Assembly (NCBI GenBank): GCA_902580115.1
Contig: CACHJN010000001.1
Coordinates: 62,001-126,000 of the forward strand
Direction of reading: 5' to 3'
From: an uncultured Pelagibacteraceae bacterium
GTDB lineage: Bacteria; Pseudomonadota; Alphaproteobacteria; Pelagibacterales; Pelagibacteraceae
Length of the DNA: 64,000 bases
Part shown: in pieces, positions 17,491 through 26,632 of the stretch
How the letters are laid out: each line of letters begins with the position of its first letter
Numbering within the stretch: the stretch's first letter is position 1
The notes under the pieces: generated by a model
Database searches by the model: none
Seen by the model: the letters and a program-made list of their open reading frames with translations, nothing else
Told to the model about the DNA's origin: nothing
Position numbers and translations under genes: made by a program

Positions 17491-18225
17491 ATGGCAGCTA
17501 ATCCAATGCATCAGTTTCAAGTCTACAGACTTGGGCCTGAGATTAAATTAGGAAATGTAGACTTATCATTTACTAACGCAAGTTTATTCATGCTTTTAAG
17601 CGCATTATCCATTTGTTTATTTTTATATTTTGGATCAAAACAAAAAAAAATAGTACCTGGAAGATTACAGCTAGTAACTGAACTATTTTATAATTTTATT
17701 GCAAAAATGATAAGTGATACAGCGGGATCAAAAGCTAAACCGTATTTTCCTTTTATATTCACCCTGTTCATGTTTGTATTGCTTTGTAATATGATAGGAA
17801 TGCTTCCCTATTCTTTTACAGTGACAAGTCATATTATAGTTACGCTCGTGATGGCTCTATTTATATTTATTGCTGTAACAATTATTGGATTTTTAAAACA
17901 TGGTTTTAAGTATTTATCTATATTTGTTCCAAAAGGTGTTCCGGTAGTTTTGTTGCCATTAATAACAATTATTGAAATAATTTCTTATTTAAGTAGGCCT
18001 GTTAGTCTTTCTGTAAGGTTATTTGCAAATATGATGGCAGGACATACTATGTTAAAAGTTTTTGGAAGTTTTGTTATAAGTTTGGGTCTATTAGGTGGAT
18101 GGTTACCACTTAGTTTTTCAGTTGCATTAACAGGTTTAGAAATACTAGTAGCTTTTTTACAAGCTTATGTTTTTGCAATTTTAACCTGCATCTATTTAAA
18201 TGATGCACTTAATCTTCACCATTAA
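17491..18225 (+). CDS. atpB: ATP synthase Fo subunit a
   Basis: 244 residues, five or six membrane helices. The essential proton-channel arginine lies in VSLSVRLFANMMAGH near 175-189, and the last helices include GLEILVAFLQAYVFAIL. Subunit a forms the two half channels against the c-ring. The order atpI-atpB-atpE-atpG(b')-atpF is the alphaproteobacterial Fo operon; the F1 genes are not in this window, as expected for the split arrangement. Confidence 0.97.
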   Translation: MAANPMHQFQVYRLGPEIKLGNVDLSFTNASLFMLLSALSICLFLYFGSKQKKIVPGRLQLVTELFYNFIAKMISDTAGSKAKPYFPFIFTLFMFVLLCNMIGMLPYSFTVTSHIIVTLVMALFIFIAVTIIGFLKHGFKYLSIFVPKGVPVVLLPLITIIEIISYLSRPVSLSVRLFANMMAGHTMLKVFGSFVISLGLLGGWLPLSFSVALTGLEILVAFLQAYVFAILTCIYLNDALNLHH

Positions 18226-18240
18226 AAAAAAGGAGGAAAA

Positions 18241-18468
18241 ATGGAGTTAGAAGCGGCAAAAATGATTGGGGCAGGATTAGCTGCAATCGCGTTGGCAGGT
18301 GCTGGGGTTGGTATCGGAATAATTTTCGGTAACTACTTATCAGGAGCCATGAGAAATCCGTCTGCTGCACAAAAGCAATTCCCTAATTTACTTTTAGGTT
18401 TTGCTTTAGCTGAGGCGACAGGACTATTTGGACTTGTAGTTGCACTGATTATCTTATTTGCATTTTAA
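18241..18468 (+). CDS. atpE: ATP synthase Fo subunit c
   Basis: 75-residue helical hairpin. Helix 1 has a glycine-rich AGAGVGIGIIFG; the polar loop follows as RNPSAAQ; helix 2 carries the proton-binding E58 in GFALAEATGLFGLVVAL. I see no convincing sodium-binding signature, so proton coupling is assumed. It is preceded by a strong AGGAGG-like ribosome site (AAAAGGAGGAAAA just before the ATG), in keeping with its high copy number in the ring. Confidence 0.97.
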   Translation: MELEAAKMIGAGLAAIALAGAGVGIGIIFGNYLSGAMRNPSAAQKQFPNLLLGFALAEATGLFGLVVALIILFAF

Positions 18469-18476
18469 AGATAAAT

Positions 18477-19052
18477 ATGTGGCTTAAAGTACCTTTAATT
18501 ATTTTTATTTTTTGGTTTGAAACATTATTGTTTGCAGCTGAGGCGGGTATGCCTCAGCTGGACTCGAAATATTGGTTTTCACAATCATTCTGGCTAATTT
18601 TAATTTTTTTAGCACTTTATTTGTCTTTATCTAAATTTTTTATTCCTAAAATAAAGAACAACCTGGATGACAGAGAAAAAAAAATAAAAGATAATTTAGA
18701 TGAAGCAAAAGAACTTTCTGAACTAGCGGATAAAAAAAATTTAGACTATGAAAAAGAAATATCTAATGCAAAAAAAGAAGTAATTAAAATTATAACAGAC
18801 TCAAAAAAACAACTTGATAAAAATATTGCGCAAAAAAAAGAAAAGTTTGAAAAAGAACTTGAAAAAGAAATAAAGAAAGCCGAACAAGAAGTTATTGATC
18901 TAAAAAAGATGTCTGGTCAATCAATTAATTCTATTGCTGAAGAAATTTCATCAAAAATAATCGAAAATATAACTGGTGATAAATTAAATGACAGTAGTAT
19001 TAAAGCTGCAGTCAACGAAGTATCAAAAAATAAAATTGGAAAATATTTATGA
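18477..19052 (+). CDS. atpG: ATP synthase Fo subunit b'
   Basis: 191 residues. A hydrophobic start (possibly a signal-like first segment, LIIFIFWFETLLFA) precedes MPQLDSKYWFSQSFWLILIF, the b' membrane helix. A long charged coiled coil follows and forms the peripheral stator stalk with b. Having two different b-type subunits is typical of alphaproteobacteria and phototrophs. It overlaps atpF by 4 bases. Confidence 0.9.
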   Translation: MWLKVPLIIFIFWFETLLFAAEAGMPQLDSKYWFSQSFWLILIFLALYLSLSKFFIPKIKNNLDDREKKIKDNLDEAKELSELADKKNLDYEKEISNAKKEVIKIITDSKKQLDKNIAQKKEKFEKELEKEIKKAEQEVIDLKKMSGQSINSIAEEISSKIIENITGDKLNDSSIKAAVNEVSKNKIGKYL

Positions 19053-19546
19053 TAATTGATGCAACATTTTGGGTAGCAATTTCTTTTTTAATTTTTGTAG
19101 TACTTCTAATCTACTTTAAAGTTCCATCAAAAGTTAGAAACATTTTAGATGAAAATATTAACCAAATAAAAAAACAAATAGATGAGTCTGAAAAACTGAA
19201 AGAAGAAGCTAAAAATAAATTAGCTGAATACGAAAAGAAAATCGGTGACTCTAAATCACAAATTAATAAAATGATCAGAGACGCTAATGAAAACGCAGAA
19301 AAAAATATAATAAAATCAAATGAAGTATTTTATAAATTAATTGAAAATAGAAAGAAAAATACCGAAGAAAAAATAAAACAATTAAAAAATCAAGCTATAA
19401 AAGATATAAAAAATACCTCAATTAATATAGCTTTTGAAAGTATAGAGAAACTAATGCTTAATTCTTTAGATAAGAGTAAGTTAGATAAGATTTATAGTCA
19501 AAGTGTAGAAGAAACAAAGTTAGCACTTCAAAAGAAATCCAGTTAA
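19049..19546 (+). CDS. atpF: ATP synthase Fo subunit b
   Basis: 165 residues: one N-terminal membrane helix (TFWVAISFLIFVVLLIYF) and a long highly charged coiled coil that binds F1 via the delta subunit. The start overlaps the b' stop (ATGA type). Only 16 bases separate its stop from the crtI start and I see no hairpin there, so read-through into the retinal genes is likely. Confidence 0.95.
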   Translation: MIIDATFWVAISFLIFVVLLIYFKVPSKVRNILDENINQIKKQIDESEKLKEEAKNKLAEYEKKIGDSKSQINKMIRDANENAEKNIIKSNEVFYKLIENRKKNTEEKIKQLKNQAIKDIKNTSINIAFESIEKLMLNSLDKSKLDKIYSQSVEETKLALQKKSS

Positions 19547-19562
19547 AATAAGCCAAAATAAA

Positions 19563-21029
19563 ATGGCAAAAAAAATTATAGTTATAGGCTCCGGCTTTGG
19601 TGGTTTAGCCGCATCTCTTAGATTAAAGGCAAAGGGCTACGAAGTTACTTTAGTAGAAAAACATCCTGACTTAGGTGGCAGAGCTAGAGTATTTAAAAAA
19701 GGAAGCTTCATCTACGATGGAGGTCCTACAGTAATTACCGCTCCTTATCTTTTTGAAGAATTATTTTCTTTATTTAACAAAAATATTTCTGACTATGTAA
19801 ATATTGTTCCTTTAGATTTGTGGTATCGATTTGTATTTAGCGATGGAGAAACTTTTGATTATAATGGCAATAATGATTTAATGGAAAAAGAAATTAAAAA
19901 ATTTTCAAAGAATGATTTTCAAGGGTATAAAAAATTAGTAAATTTTACAGAGAAAATATTTAATAAAGGTTTCATTGATTTATCTGACAAACCTTTTAAT
20001 AATTTTATTTTCATGGCAAAACAAATTCCAGCTTTATTGGGTTTGAAAAGTTACAAATCAGTTTACAAATTAGTTTCAAGCTTTATATCCAACGAGAAAT
20101 TGAGAAGAGTCTTCAGTATGCATCCACTTCTTGTAGGCGGAAATCCTTTTACAACTACTTCAATCTATACTCTAATTTTATTTTTAGAAAAAAAATGGGG
20201 AATTCATTACTCAATGGGTGGTACCGGTAACGTAGTAAAAGCTCTAGAAAAATTAATGGTAGAGGAAAATATTCATATAATTAAAAGTGCAGAGGTTACT
20301 GAGATTATCTCAGATAATAATGTTGTCAAAGGAGTAAAGATAAACAATTCTAAAGTAATAAATTGTGATTATATTGTTTGTAATTCTGATCCACCAAATG
20401 TTTACAAGAATTTAATAAAATCTAAAAATGATTATAATTTTTTATTCAGACAAAAAATGAATAGAATGGATTACTCAATGGGTCTTTTTGTTTATTATTT
20501 TGGATCAAAAAAACAATATAAAGATGTAGCTCACCATACGATTTTTTTTGGAAATTCGTACGAAAAACATTTAGATAAAATCTTTGAAAAAAAGACATTA
20601 TCTGAAGATATTAGCTATTACTTACATAGACCATCTGCTACAGATTCAAGTATGGCTCCCGATGGTCAAGATGCCTTTTATGTTCTTGTTCCTGTGCCAA
20701 ACAATTTATCAAATATTAATTGGTCAAAAGAAGGTGAAAAATTTAAAAATTTAATTTTAGAAAAAATGGACCAATCAGTTTTACCCGGTATTAAAGATAA
20801 TGTAATAAGCGATTTTTATTTAACTCCAGACTATTTTGAAAAAGACTTAGCTACTCTTCATGGGTCAGGATTTTCAATTCAACCTAAGTTTTCTCAATCA
20901 GCCTATTTTAGATTTCATAATCAATCAGAAATATATAAAAATTTATATTTTGTCGGTGCTGGGACTCACCCAGGAGCTGGTATGCCGGGTGTACTCTCAT
21001 CTGCAAAAGTATTAGATAGATTATTTTAA
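19563..21029 (+). CDS. crtI: Phytoene desaturase CrtI
   Basis: 488 residues. A FAD dinucleotide fold (IVIGSGFGGLAASLRLKAKG) and YDGGPTVITAPYLFEELF open the protein. The C-terminal carotenoid dehydrogenase signature VGAGTHPGAGMPGVLSSAKV closes it. The enzyme introduces four double bonds into phytoene to give lycopene at the membrane. It is the first gene of crtI-crtB-crtY-blh and starts 17 bases after the atpF stop. Its stop shares a base with the crtB start (TAATG). Confidence 0.96.
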   Translation: MAKKIIVIGSGFGGLAASLRLKAKGYEVTLVEKHPDLGGRARVFKKGSFIYDGGPTVITAPYLFEELFSLFNKNISDYVNIVPLDLWYRFVFSDGETFDYNGNNDLMEKEIKKFSKNDFQGYKKLVNFTEKIFNKGFIDLSDKPFNNFIFMAKQIPALLGLKSYKSVYKLVSSFISNEKLRRVFSMHPLLVGGNPFTTTSIYTLILFLEKKWGIHYSMGGTGNVVKALEKLMVEENIHIIKSAEVTEIISDNNVVKGVKINNSKVINCDYIVCNSDPPNVYKNLIKSKNDYNFLFRQKMNRMDYSMGLFVYYFGSKKQYKDVAHHTIFFGNSYEKHLDKIFEKKTLSEDISYYLHRPSATDSSMAPDGQDAFYVLVPVPNNLSNINWSKEGEKFKNLILEKMDQSVLPGIKDNVISDFYLTPDYFEKDLATLHGSGFSIQPKFSQSAYFRFHNQSEIYKNLYFVGAGTHPGAGMPGVLSSAKVLDRLF

Positions 21030-21874
21030 TGACAAATTTATTAGAGAAACACGCAAAATCTTTTTACTGGGCAAGTTTTTTTTTATCTAAGAAAACTTTT
21101 AATAAATGTTCTTCTTTATATAATTTTTGTAGGACTTTAGATGATTTGGCTGATGATGAAAGCAGATTAGATTTAAAAAGAAAAAAATTTTTAAAATTTA
21201 AAGAAGATTTTGTAAAGAAAAATTTTGATAACCTTATAATTAGAGAAATGTGGTATTTAATTGAAAGTGAGAATATTTCAAAAAAAGTAGTAATTGATTT
21301 ATTTGATGGTGTAGAGACAGATTTACAAGAAAAAGTGAAGATAAATTCTAAAAAAGATTTACTAATTTACTCATATAGAGTTGCTGGAACAGTAGGTTTG
21401 ATGATGTCAAAAATATTGAAAGTGAGTAATAAAGAGGCTTTTAAAGGAGCTATAGATCTTGGAATTGCAATGCAACTAACAAATATTGCAAGAGACGTTA
21501 ATGAGGATAAAAATCGTGAACGTCAATATATTAAGTCTGACTTTTCCTCAATAAAGGAAACAATAAAAGATTCAGAAATATTTTATAAGGAGTCTTTCAA
21601 TTCAATAAGCAGCATCCCGATGAGATCAAGGTTTTCAGTTTTAGTAGCAAGAAGGGTTTATAGAAAAATTGGAGATTATATACTTAAACAAAAAAATATA
21701 GAAAACTATAATAAAGCAGGAAAAATTTATGTTTCTGTATTTGGAAAAATAATCGAAACTTTGTTATCTATTTCTGACTTCATTAAATTGTTATTTGTCA
21801 GAGAAATTAATCATGGTAATCGAGTAAATCATAACGTCTTGGAGGAAGAGATTAATCTAAATGAAAGAGTTTGA
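21029..21874 (+). CDS. crtB: Phytoene synthase CrtB
   Basis: 281 residues. Joins two geranylgeranyl diphosphates into phytoene. The first aspartate-rich motif DDLADDE is at about 36-42 following FCRTL, and the second is in LTNIARDVNEDKNRERQYI. The geranylgeranyl substrate must come from a prenyl synthase outside this window because no crtE is present. It overlaps crtY by 14 bases. Confidence 0.95.
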   Translation: MTNLLEKHAKSFYWASFFLSKKTFNKCSSLYNFCRTLDDLADDESRLDLKRKKFLKFKEDFVKKNFDNLIIREMWYLIESENISKKVVIDLFDGVETDLQEKVKINSKKDLLIYSYRVAGTVGLMMSKILKVSNKEAFKGAIDLGIAMQLTNIARDVNEDKNRERQYIKSDFSSIKETIKDSEIFYKESFNSISSIPMRSRFSVLVARRVYRKIGDYILKQKNIENYNKAGKIYVSVFGKIIETLLSISDFIKLLFVREINHGNRVNHNVLEEEINLNERV

Positions 21875-22931
21875 TTACGTCATAATTGGAGGTGGATGCG
21901 CTGGTTTATCTTTGGCTTATGAACTTGAAGTTAATAATAAATTGAAAGAAAAATCTTTAGCAATAATTGAAAATCGTAATCAATATAATAGAGATAAAAC
22001 CTGGTCTTTTTGGAAAGTATTTGATCATAATTTTGAAGATTGTGTGATAAAAAATTGGAATAATTTCACCATTAATACACCTGGAAATTCTCAGGTGTTA
22101 AAATCAAATAAATATCCATATCAAAGTATTGATAGTGGAAAATTTTATAAGAAAATAAATTCAAAACTATCAAGTAATTCAAACATTGTTTTTTTTAAAA
22201 ACTTGAGTGAGATAAATTCAGTCAATTCAATTATCTTTAATAGTGTTTTTGGAGGAGAAACAGATAAATCAAAATTATGGCAACATTTTCAAGGAATTGA
22301 AATAGAGACCCAAAAAAATATGTTTGATGATGAAGTTTTAAATCTAATGGATTTTAACTGTGACCAAAGAAATGATGTGCATTTTTTTTATACACTCCCA
22401 TTTTCTAAAAATAGAGCATTAATTGAAACTACATGGCTTTCAAATTTAAAAAGTAAAAATTTAATGGATTATGATTTTCAATTAGAAGACTATATAAAAC
22501 ATAACTTAGGTATTAAAAACTATAAAGTAAAGTTTACTGAAAAAGGGGCAATACCTTTATTTTACCCCTCAGTTAATAAAGATAAGAAAATAATTAATAT
22601 CGGATCGGCTGGAGGTATGACTAGATTGAGCACCGGCTATACTTTTCTTAATATTCAAGAACACAGTAGATATCTTAGGAAAAATTTAGAAAAAATTGAC
22701 AATAAAAATATATATCATTTAGGAAAAAAATATGAATTTCTTGATAAAATTTTTTTAAAAGTCCTTAAAAACAATCCGGAAAAAATGCCCGAGATTTTTC
22801 ATAAAATGTTTCAAAATTCAACTGATACAGTGATAAAATTTTTATCCAATAAAAGTAATATTTTTGAAGATTTGAAAATAATTAGTAAGATGCCAAAGAT
22901 AATTTTTTTAAAAGCATTAATAAATCGATGA
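21861..22931 (+). CDS. crtY: Lycopene beta-cyclase CrtY
   Basis: 356 residues with an N-terminal FAD/NAD fold (DYVIIGGGCAGLSLAYEL), the family motif DKTWSFW near 45-51, FYTLPFSKNRALIETTW, and GSAGGMTRLSTGYTF near 250. It closes both ends of lycopene to beta-carotene rings. Its last base pairs overlap the blh start (ATGA). Cyclisation followed by cleavage by Blh points to retinal rather than pigment as the end product. Confidence 0.93.
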   Translation: MKEFDYVIIGGGCAGLSLAYELEVNNKLKEKSLAIIENRNQYNRDKTWSFWKVFDHNFEDCVIKNWNNFTINTPGNSQVLKSNKYPYQSIDSGKFYKKINSKLSSNSNIVFFKNLSEINSVNSIIFNSVFGGETDKSKLWQHFQGIEIETQKNMFDDEVLNLMDFNCDQRNDVHFFYTLPFSKNRALIETTWLSNLKSKNLMDYDFQLEDYIKHNLGIKNYKVKFTEKGAIPLFYPSVNKDKKIINIGSAGGMTRLSTGYTFLNIQEHSRYLRKNLEKIDNKNIYHLGKKYEFLDKIFLKVLKNNPEKMPEIFHKMFQNSTDTVIKFLSNKSNIFEDLKIISKMPKIIFLKALINR

Positions 22932-23833
22932 GTTCTTTAAACTTTAAACATTCAGTTATTTTTTTTAATTTTTGTATTCTTGTGAGTCCAATTTATCAAC
23001 AGTTAAATTATACATTAATAATTTTATGTTTATTTTTAATCTTAATAGTAGGAATCTCACACGGAGCTTTAGATAATATAAAAGGTGAAAGGCTTTTTAA
23101 ATTGTTTGGTCTTAAATCAAATATATTATTCTATTTCAGTTATATATTTATTTCTTTGATAATAATATTTACCTGGCTAATATTTCCTAATTTAATTTTA
23201 TTGATTTTTTTAATTTTTGCTTCTTATCATTTTGGAAAAGAAGACACAGTTTTTAAACCAAAAAATCGTTTTCCTTTGAATGAAATTTTATTTTTTTTTA
23301 AGGGATCTTCAGTAATTATTGCTCCCCTATTATTTCAAAAGGAAAGTACAAATGAAATTTTTGCAATATTAAATTTTTATGTTTTTGAGAGCTCATTTTT
23401 TAACGATTTTTTATTAGTAGTTTTTTTATTATTAAGTTTTATTTCGAATATCTACTTATCTTTAGAAAAGTCTATCGAACTTAAAAATGTAATGTTACTA
23501 GATTTTTTTTCTATTATAATATTAAATCTTTTTTTAACTCCAGTCTTAGCTTTTACTATATACTTTTGCTTTCTTCATTCTATTAGACATTCTTTCACGC
23601 TTATAAAGGAAATGGACAGTTCTTTTAAAAAAGGATTAAAAAAGTTTATTATGAAGGCGCTTCCGTTAACTTTGGTTACCGGATTAATCTTTTTAATAAG
23701 CATATATTTTTTGAATAATTTATATAAAATTGATGAGGCTATATATAAGGTTATTTTTATTGGTTTGGCGTCTTTGACTTTTCCGCATATATTGCTTGAA
23801 TACCTTTTAGAAAAAAATGAAAAAAGAACTTAA
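22928..23833 (+). CDS. blh: Beta-carotene 15,15'-dioxygenase, Brp/Blh family
   Basis: 301-residue polytopic membrane protein. The conserved iron-binding histidines are visible as H45 in GISHGALDN, H101 in ASYHFGKED, H217 and H221 in CFLHSIRHS, with H287 in LTFPHILLE. It cleaves beta-carotene centrally to two retinals, the chromophore of proteorhodopsin. No rhodopsin gene is in the window. The end overlaps the ispH start by 17 bases, so translation is probably coupled. Confidence 0.94.
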   Translation: MSSLNFKHSVIFFNFCILVSPIYQQLNYTLIILCLFLILIVGISHGALDNIKGERLFKLFGLKSNILFYFSYIFISLIIIFTWLIFPNLILLIFLIFASYHFGKEDTVFKPKNRFPLNEILFFFKGSSVIIAPLLFQKESTNEIFAILNFYVFESSFFNDFLLVVFLLLSFISNIYLSLEKSIELKNVMLLDFFSIIILNLFLTPVLAFTIYFCFLHSIRHSFTLIKEMDSSFKKGLKKFIMKALPLTLVTGLIFLISIYFLNNLYKIDEAIYKVIFIGLASLTFPHILLEYLLEKNEKRT

Positions 23834-24761
23834 AATTTATTTAGCATCCCCGAGAGGATTTTGTGCGGGAGTAAAGAGGGCTATCGAGATTGTTGAAAAA
23901 TCAATTAACAAATATGGATCCCCAGTATATGTAAGACATGAAATAGTACATAACAAACAAGTCGTTGAAGAACTTAAACAAAAAGGAGCAATTTTTGTAG
24001 ATGAGTTATCTGATGTGAAAGATGGAAATAGACCAGTAATTTTTTCAGCCCATGGGGTTCCAAAATCAGTTCCAAAGGAAGCTAAGTTGAAAAACTTATC
24101 TTACGTTGATGCCACGTGTCCTTTGGTATCAAAAGTTCATAGAGAGTCGGAACAGTTAAATAAAAATGGTTTTGAAATATTGCTTATTGGACACAAAAAC
24201 CATCCAGAGGTAATAGGCACTATGGGTCAACTTCCTAATGGATCTATAAAACTAATTGAAACTATAAAAGATGCCGAAGCTTTAAAATCTTCAGATTTTA
24301 AAAAACCTTTAGCATATATAACTCAAACAACACTTTCAGTGGACGATACTGCTGAAATAATTGATTGTCTTAAAAAGAAATTTCCAAAAATTAAAGGTCC
24401 AATTAAGGAAGATATTTGTTACGCAACAACAAATAGACAGTCAGCTGTAAAAAAAATAGCTTCTAAATGTGATATGTTTTTTGTTGTTGGAAGTCGCAAT
24501 TCCTCTAACTCAGTAAGGTTAGTTGAGGTTGCAAAAAAAGCTGGATGTAAAAATTCACAGCTGATGCATTCTGAAAAGGAGATACCTTTCAGTGAGATTG
24601 ACAATTCAAATACTATCGGAATTTCTTCAGGCGCTTCTGCTCCAGAAAAATTAGTGCAAACATTATTAGATAATATTAAAAAAGATAGGAAAGTCTCTAT
24701 AGAGGAAGTGATAGTAGCTGAAGAAAAAGTTGTCTTTAAATTACCAAAAGAACTTAATTAA
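23817..24761 (+). CDS. ispH: 4-hydroxy-3-methylbut-2-enyl diphosphate reductase
   Basis: 314 residues; the last MEP-pathway enzyme, reducing HMBPP to IPP and DMAPP with a 4Fe-4S cluster. Cluster cysteines are in SPRGFCAGVKRAIE, VDATCPLV and EDICYATTNRQ; the TQTTLS and HGVPK substrate motifs are present. Being embedded at the end of the carotenoid-retinal cassette, it supplies that pathway's precursors. It shares a base with the thrB start. Confidence 0.97.
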   Translation: MKKELKIYLASPRGFCAGVKRAIEIVEKSINKYGSPVYVRHEIVHNKQVVEELKQKGAIFVDELSDVKDGNRPVIFSAHGVPKSVPKEAKLKNLSYVDATCPLVSKVHRESEQLNKNGFEILLIGHKNHPEVIGTMGQLPNGSIKLIETIKDAEALKSSDFKKPLAYITQTTLSVDDTAEIIDCLKKKFPKIKGPIKEDICYATTNRQSAVKKIASKCDMFFVVGSRNSSNSVRLVEVAKKAGCKNSQLMHSEKEIPFSEIDNSNTIGISSGASAPEKLVQTLLDNIKKDRKVSIEEVIVAEEKVVFKLPKELN

Positions 24762-25729
24762 TGGCTGTCTATACAAAATTTAATCAAAATAAAATTAATG
24801 AAATTTTATCTCATTACAATTTAGGTAAACTAGATCAATTTAAAGGTATTGAGGAAGGAATAGAAAATACTAATTATTTTTTATCTATTGAGAAGAAAAA
24901 GTACATTTTAACAATTTATGAAAAAAGAGTAAAATCTGAAGATCTTCCTTTTTTTTCAAATCTTATGTCCTCATTAAATAATTTAAATTTTAAATGCCCT
25001 GCACCCATTATTAATAAACAAAATACTACAATAACAGATTTCGAAGGTAAAAAATTAATGATAGTTTCTTTTCTTGAAGGAAAAGCAAAAAAAAATTTGT
25101 CTCCTCTTGACTGTAAATCAATCGGTATTGAAGTTGCAAAAATGCATGAAATAACGAAGAATTTTGAGTTTAAAAGAGAAAATGATCTATCTATAAAATC
25201 GTGGAGAGGTTTGTTTGACTCTGTTAAAGATAAATGCTCAAAAATTCATAAGGATCTTCCAAAATTGATAGAGGAAAATCTTAGTGACGTTGAAAAAAAC
25301 TGGCCGAAAAATTTACCCCGAGGAATTATACATGCTGATCTTTTTCATGATAATATTTTTTTTATTAAAGATAAATTTAGTGGAATAATAGATTTTTATT
25401 TTTCTTGTGAAGACTTTTATGCATTTGAAATAGCCATTTGTTTTAACGCACTTTGTTTTGATGGATCTAAAGAAAATTTGAGTTTTAATGTTACAAAAGC
25501 AAAAAGTTTTATTGATGGGTACACATCAATCAGGAAGCTTTCTGAGGAAGAAAAAAATAATATTAAAGTTCTGTCTCAAGGAGCTGCATTAAGATTTTTA
25601 CTTACAAGAGTGTTTGATGCGCTTAATACGGTCGAGGGAGCAATTGTCAAAATTAAAGATCCAGTTGAGTATTTAAAAAGATTGGAATTTCACAAAAATT
25701 CAAAAAATTTTGAGGATTATTTCTTTTAA
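24761..25729 (+). CDS. thrB: Homoserine kinase, aminoglycoside-phosphotransferase type
   Basis: 322 residues. The fold is the choline/aminoglycoside kinase type rather than GHMP. The catalytic loop is GIIHADLFHDNIFF (about 189-202) and the metal-binding GIIDFYFS follows. N-terminal GIEEGIENTNYFL is characteristic of the alphaproteobacterial ThrB. It phosphorylates homoserine for threonine synthesis. The partner thrC lies 0.9 kb away on the opposite strand at 26629, separated by rnhA and a peroxiredoxin. Confidence 0.93.
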   Translation: MAVYTKFNQNKINEILSHYNLGKLDQFKGIEEGIENTNYFLSIEKKKYILTIYEKRVKSEDLPFFSNLMSSLNNLNFKCPAPIINKQNTTITDFEGKKLMIVSFLEGKAKKNLSPLDCKSIGIEVAKMHEITKNFEFKRENDLSIKSWRGLFDSVKDKCSKIHKDLPKLIEENLSDVEKNWPKNLPRGIIHADLFHDNIFFIKDKFSGIIDFYFSCEDFYAFEIAICFNALCFDGSKENLSFNVTKAKSFIDGYTSIRKLSEEEKNNIKVLSQGAALRFLLTRVFDALNTVEGAIVKIKDPVEYLKRLEFHKNSKNFEDYFF

Positions 25730-26151
25730 TGAAGTTTAAAATTTATACTGATGGCGCCTGCTCAGGAAATCCTGGAAAAGGGGGTTGGGCTGCAATTATT
25801 TTAGACGGGAAAAGTCAATATAATATTTCTGGAAGTGAAAATAAAACAACAAACAATAGAATGGAATTGATGGCTCCTATTAAGGCCTTAAAAAAAATCA
25901 AAACCGAGTCAGAAGTTATAATTTATACCGATTCACGTTATGTTAAAGATGGTATTACTGAATGGATTAAAAAATGGAAATTAAATAATTGGAAAAGTTC
26001 AAATAAAAAACCAGTTAAAAACAAAGATCTCTGGATTAAATTAGATAATTGTTGCCAAAAACATAACGTTAGTTGGAAATGGGTAAAAGCTCATGCGGGA
26101 AATAGATTTAATGACTTAGTGGATAAGCTAGCAGTTTCAAAAACTAAATAG
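25729..26151 (+). CDS. rnhA: Ribonuclease HI
   Basis: 140 residues. The DEDD catalytic set is intact: D8 in YTDGACSGNPGKGGW, the Glu in NRMELMAP, the Asp in YTDSRYVKDG and the last Asp in FNDLVDKLA. It removes RNA from RNA-DNA hybrids such as R-loops and primers. It starts on the last base of thrB and its end overlaps the convergent peroxiredoxin by 8 bases. Confidence 0.97.
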   Translation: MKFKIYTDGACSGNPGKGGWAAIILDGKSQYNISGSENKTTNNRMELMAPIKALKKIKTESEVIIYTDSRYVKDGITEWIKKWKLNNWKSSNKKPVKNKDLWIKLDNCCQKHNVSWKWVKAHAGNRFNDLVDKLAVSKTK

Positions 26152-26632
26152 ATTTCAAGAAACTTTCAGCTCCAGAAAGTTCACAAGTCGCGGTTTCTCT
26201 TTCTTCTTCAACCTTCTTTAAAACTTCATTCTCTACTAACATTGTATAACGATTAGATCTCATTCCTAGACCTTTGGCAGATTTATCTACCTCAGATCCT
26301 ATAGACTTAGTAAATTTCAAAAAAGGATCGCCCACCATAAGAATTTTTGTTCCCACGTTTTGATTTTCTCCCCAAGCTTTCATTACATTTGGATCATTTA
26401 CCGCTATACAAACAATTTTAGTTACTCCCTTTTTAAGAGCTAACTCATAATTTTTTAGAAATCCAGGCAAGTGAAGCGTGGAACATGTTTTAGTAAATGC
26501 GCCAGGCATTCCTAAAATAATAGTTTTATTATTTCTACATAAATCTAGTATATCAATTTTTTTTACATCATTGTTTTGATCCAGATAAAAAAGATCTGAA
26601 CTAGGTAACTTATCTCCAACTTTAATTTTCAT
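26144..26632 (-). CDS. Peroxiredoxin, Prx5/type II-like
   Basis: 162 residues with the Prx5-type active site PGAFTKTCS, peroxidatic C50, plus GLGMRSNRYTMLVE typical of that subgroup. C150 in ATCELSG is a candidate resolving cysteine. It would reduce hydrogen or organic peroxides using glutathione, glutaredoxin or thioredoxin. Its start overlaps the thrC stop by 4 bases, so it is cotranscribed with threonine synthase and the oxidase genes upstream. Confidence 0.92.
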   Translation of the reverse strand: MKIKVGDKLPSSDLFYLDQNNDVKKIDILDLCRNNKTIILGMPGAFTKTCSTLHLPGFLKNYELALKKGVTKIVCIAVNDPNVMKAWGENQNVGTKILMVGDPFLKFTKSIGSEVDKSAKGLGMRSNRYTMLVENEVLKKVEEERETATCELSGAESFLKSI

